A stretch of DNA of 23,421 bases from a virus, in the IMG/VR virus record IMGVR_UViG_3300022748_000046, positions 1-23,421 of that record, one strand, 5' to 3'. This document shows positions 22,181 to 23,421 of the stretch, one piece after another. The stretch's first letter is position 1. Every line of letters begins with the position of its first letter. A model generated the notes under the pieces. It was not told where the DNA came from. It saw only the letters and a program-made list of their open reading frames with translations, and ran no database searches. Position numbers and translations under genes: made by a program.

Positions 22181-22592
22181 TGGCGAACAGGTGTTGAGTT
22201 GGCTTCCCGCTTCGCTCCATTGCCTCAATCTGAGTGTGGCAGTTGGTGCAAAGCGGGCGAAGGTTGGCGGTGTCGTAGGCTAGGCTAGGGTCGGCTACTA
22301 GGGCAATGACGTGGTGGACGTGCTCCGTCGGTTCAGGGTATCCCTGGTGCCGATTCAGCGGGTCACAGCAGACCGGGTTCATGGCGCGGAAGATTAACCG
22401 CAACCGCTGCCAAGTTGTCCCGCTGCGTATGCGTGCCGCTAAGGCTAACGCAGGGTCGTTTTTGCGGCGTTCGTCGTCATAGACGGCTTGGCGCTTGGCT
22501 AAGTCGTCAGAGTGGCGCTTACACCGGCTTCCGGTCACGGCAAAGGCATTGCAGCCGGAGTGTGCGCAGAGCTTTACTGGTCGGAAGGGCAT
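22167..22592 (-). CDS. HNH endonuclease
   Basis: This encodes 141 residues. The HNH core is EHVHHVIALVADPSLAYDTA followed by NLRPLCTNCHTQIE, with His93/His94, Asn110 and the zinc pair Cys115/Cys118 with His119. An upstream Cys/His cluster (Cys9, Cys14, Cys24, His27) resembles a second zinc site. HNH nucleases encoded next to terminase genes act with the large terminase in DNA packaging in HK97-like phages, so a packaging role is more likely than free homing. AAGG sits seven bases before the ATG. The end overlaps terS by 14 bases. Confidence 0.92.
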   Translation of the reverse strand: MPFRPVKLCAHSGCNAFAVTGSRCKRHSDDLAKRQAVYDDERRKNDPALALAARIRSGTTWQRLRLIFRAMNPVCCDPLNRHQGYPEPTEHVHHVIALVADPSLAYDTANLRPLCTNCHTQIEAMERSGKPTQHLFANGPS

Positions 22593-22807
22593 TGCTGCGC
22601 CTTTCGTTGCGCCCGCAAGGCTAGGATTGCTCTGGCGGCGCGGTCACGGCGGGCCTTCAAGCGGCGTTGCTCGTTGTTCTTGTTATGGACCGCGGAGTGA
22701 TAAGCTTTGGCGTCAGGATCGTCCACGACGCGCTTCTCTCGGGCGGCTTCAACCATAGCAACCTTTTGGTCGCCGGTGAATGATTGCCATCGGTAGTCGC
22801 GTTTCAC
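22574..22807 (-). CDS. Small basic protein, function unknown
   Basis: This encodes 77 residues from a GTG at 22807 that overlaps the upstream stop as GTGA. The frame is open further upstream, but that would run into the preceding gene. The protein is highly charged: VKRDYRWQSFTGDQKVAMVE then DDPDAKAYHSAVHNKNNEQR and a basic helix RRLKARRDRAARAILALRAQ. The C-terminal helix could bind nucleic acid. The gene overlaps the HNH gene by 19 bases, so the two are coupled. No family was recognised. Confidence 0.6.
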   Translation of the reverse strand: MKRDYRWQSFTGDQKVAMVEAAREKRVVDDPDAKAYHSAVHNKNNEQRRLKARRDRAARAILALRAQRKAQQCPSDQ

Positions 22808-23049
22808 TTTGCCGCCTCCCAAAAGTCGCGGGCGTAGTCGGCGATGGTGTCGCACAAAGCACGGTCTAGCTTGGCGGCGGGAAACCACTCGATTGCGTAG
22901 CGTCGTGCCAACGAGTCCCACTTGGACGTTGCCATGAGTGCGTCGTGTCGATCGGTGAAGCGGAGCGTGAAGGCGCGGGCGTTTTTCACGCCATCAGGCG
23001 CGTGAATGTCGCAGCGGACTCCGTTGGCGAGATGGGTCGTGGTCGTCAC
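22804..23049 (-). CDS. Small protein upstream of the packaging genes, function unknown
   Basis: This encodes 81 residues from a GTG at 23049 overlapping the upstream stop as GTGA. The N-terminal half has strands (RCDIHAPDGVKNARAFTLRF) and the C-terminal half has helices (MATSKWDSLARRYAIEWF, ALCDTIADYARDFWEAAK). No family was recognised. Chained overlaps with genes on both sides suggest a run of small early-type genes read together with the packaging genes. Confidence 0.6.
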   Translation of the reverse strand: MTTTTHLANGVRCDIHAPDGVKNARAFTLRFTDRHDALMATSKWDSLARRYAIEWFPAAKLDRALCDTIADYARDFWEAAK

Positions 23050-23279
23050 ACGACCTCCTTGCCACGCTCTTCCATTGCCCGCTTCCGACGCTCTTCGATT
23101 GCCACCTGCCAGTGCGGCTTTTTGGGCACAAACTGATTGGCGTCGAATGCCATGAGCGCCTGGTGGAGAACGTCGCCAGCACTAGCCAGCGCGGAATTGG
23201 GGTTCAGTTCGCGAACCTCAAGCTTGAGCCGTTGGAGTCGGTTGTATGCCTCGGTCGTGAGGCCGATTGTCTGTTTCAT
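23046..23279 (-). CDS. Small protein, possible ribbon-helix-helix DNA-binding fold
   Basis: This encodes 77 residues from the ATG at 23279. The frame continues upstream to 23366 but that extension looks non-coding. The start KQTIGLTTEAYNRLQRLKLE and then SAGDVLHQALMAFDA resembles the strand-helix-helix layout of CopG-like regulators, with a basic tail (EERRKRAMEERGKEVV). That is a weak pattern match. The leader holds two copies of the octamer CATAAAAC directly before the ATG and no Shine-Dalgarno site. It could be a regulator of the genes that follow. Confidence 0.5.
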   Translation of the reverse strand: MKQTIGLTTEAYNRLQRLKLEVRELNPNSALASAGDVLHQALMAFDANQFVPKKPHWQVAIEERRKRAMEERGKEVV

Positions 23280-23330
23280 GGTTTTATGGCGTTTTATGCC
23301 ATTCCACGGGTTTTGCACCGGGTTTTCCGT

Positions 23331-23338
23331 CAAGTCAA
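23331..23338 (-). promoter_or_regulatory. TTGACTTG motif near the right edge
   Basis: On the minus strand this reads TTGACTTG, with CTTGACTTG identical to the copies at 1887 and 19923. It lies 59 bases before the ATG at 23279. The leader after it contains the duplicated CATAAAAC octamer but no convincing -10 box. The rest of 23280-23421 shows no gene that I can support. Confidence 0.3.
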
Positions 23339-23421
23339 GGCCGATTCTGGTGACTCGTCGCCGCATTTGTAAAAAACGCAGGATTGAAAAGGGTCAAAAT
23401 TGGCGGTCGTGCGAATTTGAG

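Noticed and set aside
1-23421. CRISPR arrays, tRNA genes, insertion sequences, integrase or attachment sites
   Set aside because: No spaced direct repeats, cloverleaf, transposase or integrase motifs were seen. The only repeats are those listed.

Overview
This window is the structural half of a tailed double-stranded DNA phage or prophage. It looks like a siphovirus: an HK97-type head, a tape measure of about 700 residues with a tail tube and tail chaperones, and no contractile sheath. Every convincing gene lies on the minus strand, so the transcripts run from the right edge (about 23.4 kb) to the left edge. Genes are tightly packed, many with ATGA or GTGA stop/start overlaps. The host cannot be named. 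The moderately high GC content and a lipobox protein suit a Gram-negative-type host. Most starts lack a Shine-Dalgarno sequence, which suggests an SD-independent or translationally coupled host lineage. That is an inference only.

Layout in transcription order (right to left). 23.28-22.17 kb: three small unknown genes and an HNH endonuclease. 22.18-20.04 kb: small (P27-type) and large terminase, followed by a strong GC hairpin. 19.89-17.57 kb: head-tail adaptor, tail completion protein, tail tube, two tail assembly chaperones joined by an evident -1 frameshift on nine A residues, and an HK97 gp10-type protein. 17.58-11.90 kb: tape measure and three proteins expected at the tail tip, the last a 705-residue Ser/Thr/Tyr-rich protein of lower GC. 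11.89-10.43 kb: a GT-A glycosyltransferase followed by a probable capsid decoration protein. 10.39-5.91 kb: portal, ClpP-like prohead protease, major capsid protein, a small structural candidate, a tandem hairpin and a gp6-type head-tail connector. 5.90-4.18 kb: two probable virion surface proteins, one with a lectin-like fold, and an unknown. 4.18-3.01 kb: small membrane proteins including a lipoprotein and a probable holin. 2.99-0.52 kb: metallophosphoesterase, a small unknown and a beta-helix fibre or tailspike. 0.40-0.10 kb: a conserved small phage protein. The left end is a degenerate hexanucleotide repeat.

The most interesting feature is the module order. The usual order is terminase, portal, protease, capsid, connectors, tail. 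Here the portal-protease-capsid block sits downstream of the whole tail block. A recurring element with a 17-base imperfect palindrome lies just after the large terminase (where a portal gene would be expected), just before the portal, and at the portal's 3' end. Two of these copies, and two further module starts, also carry a TTGACTT motif on the transcribed strand. This could mark a recombination boundary, a regulatory element, or both.
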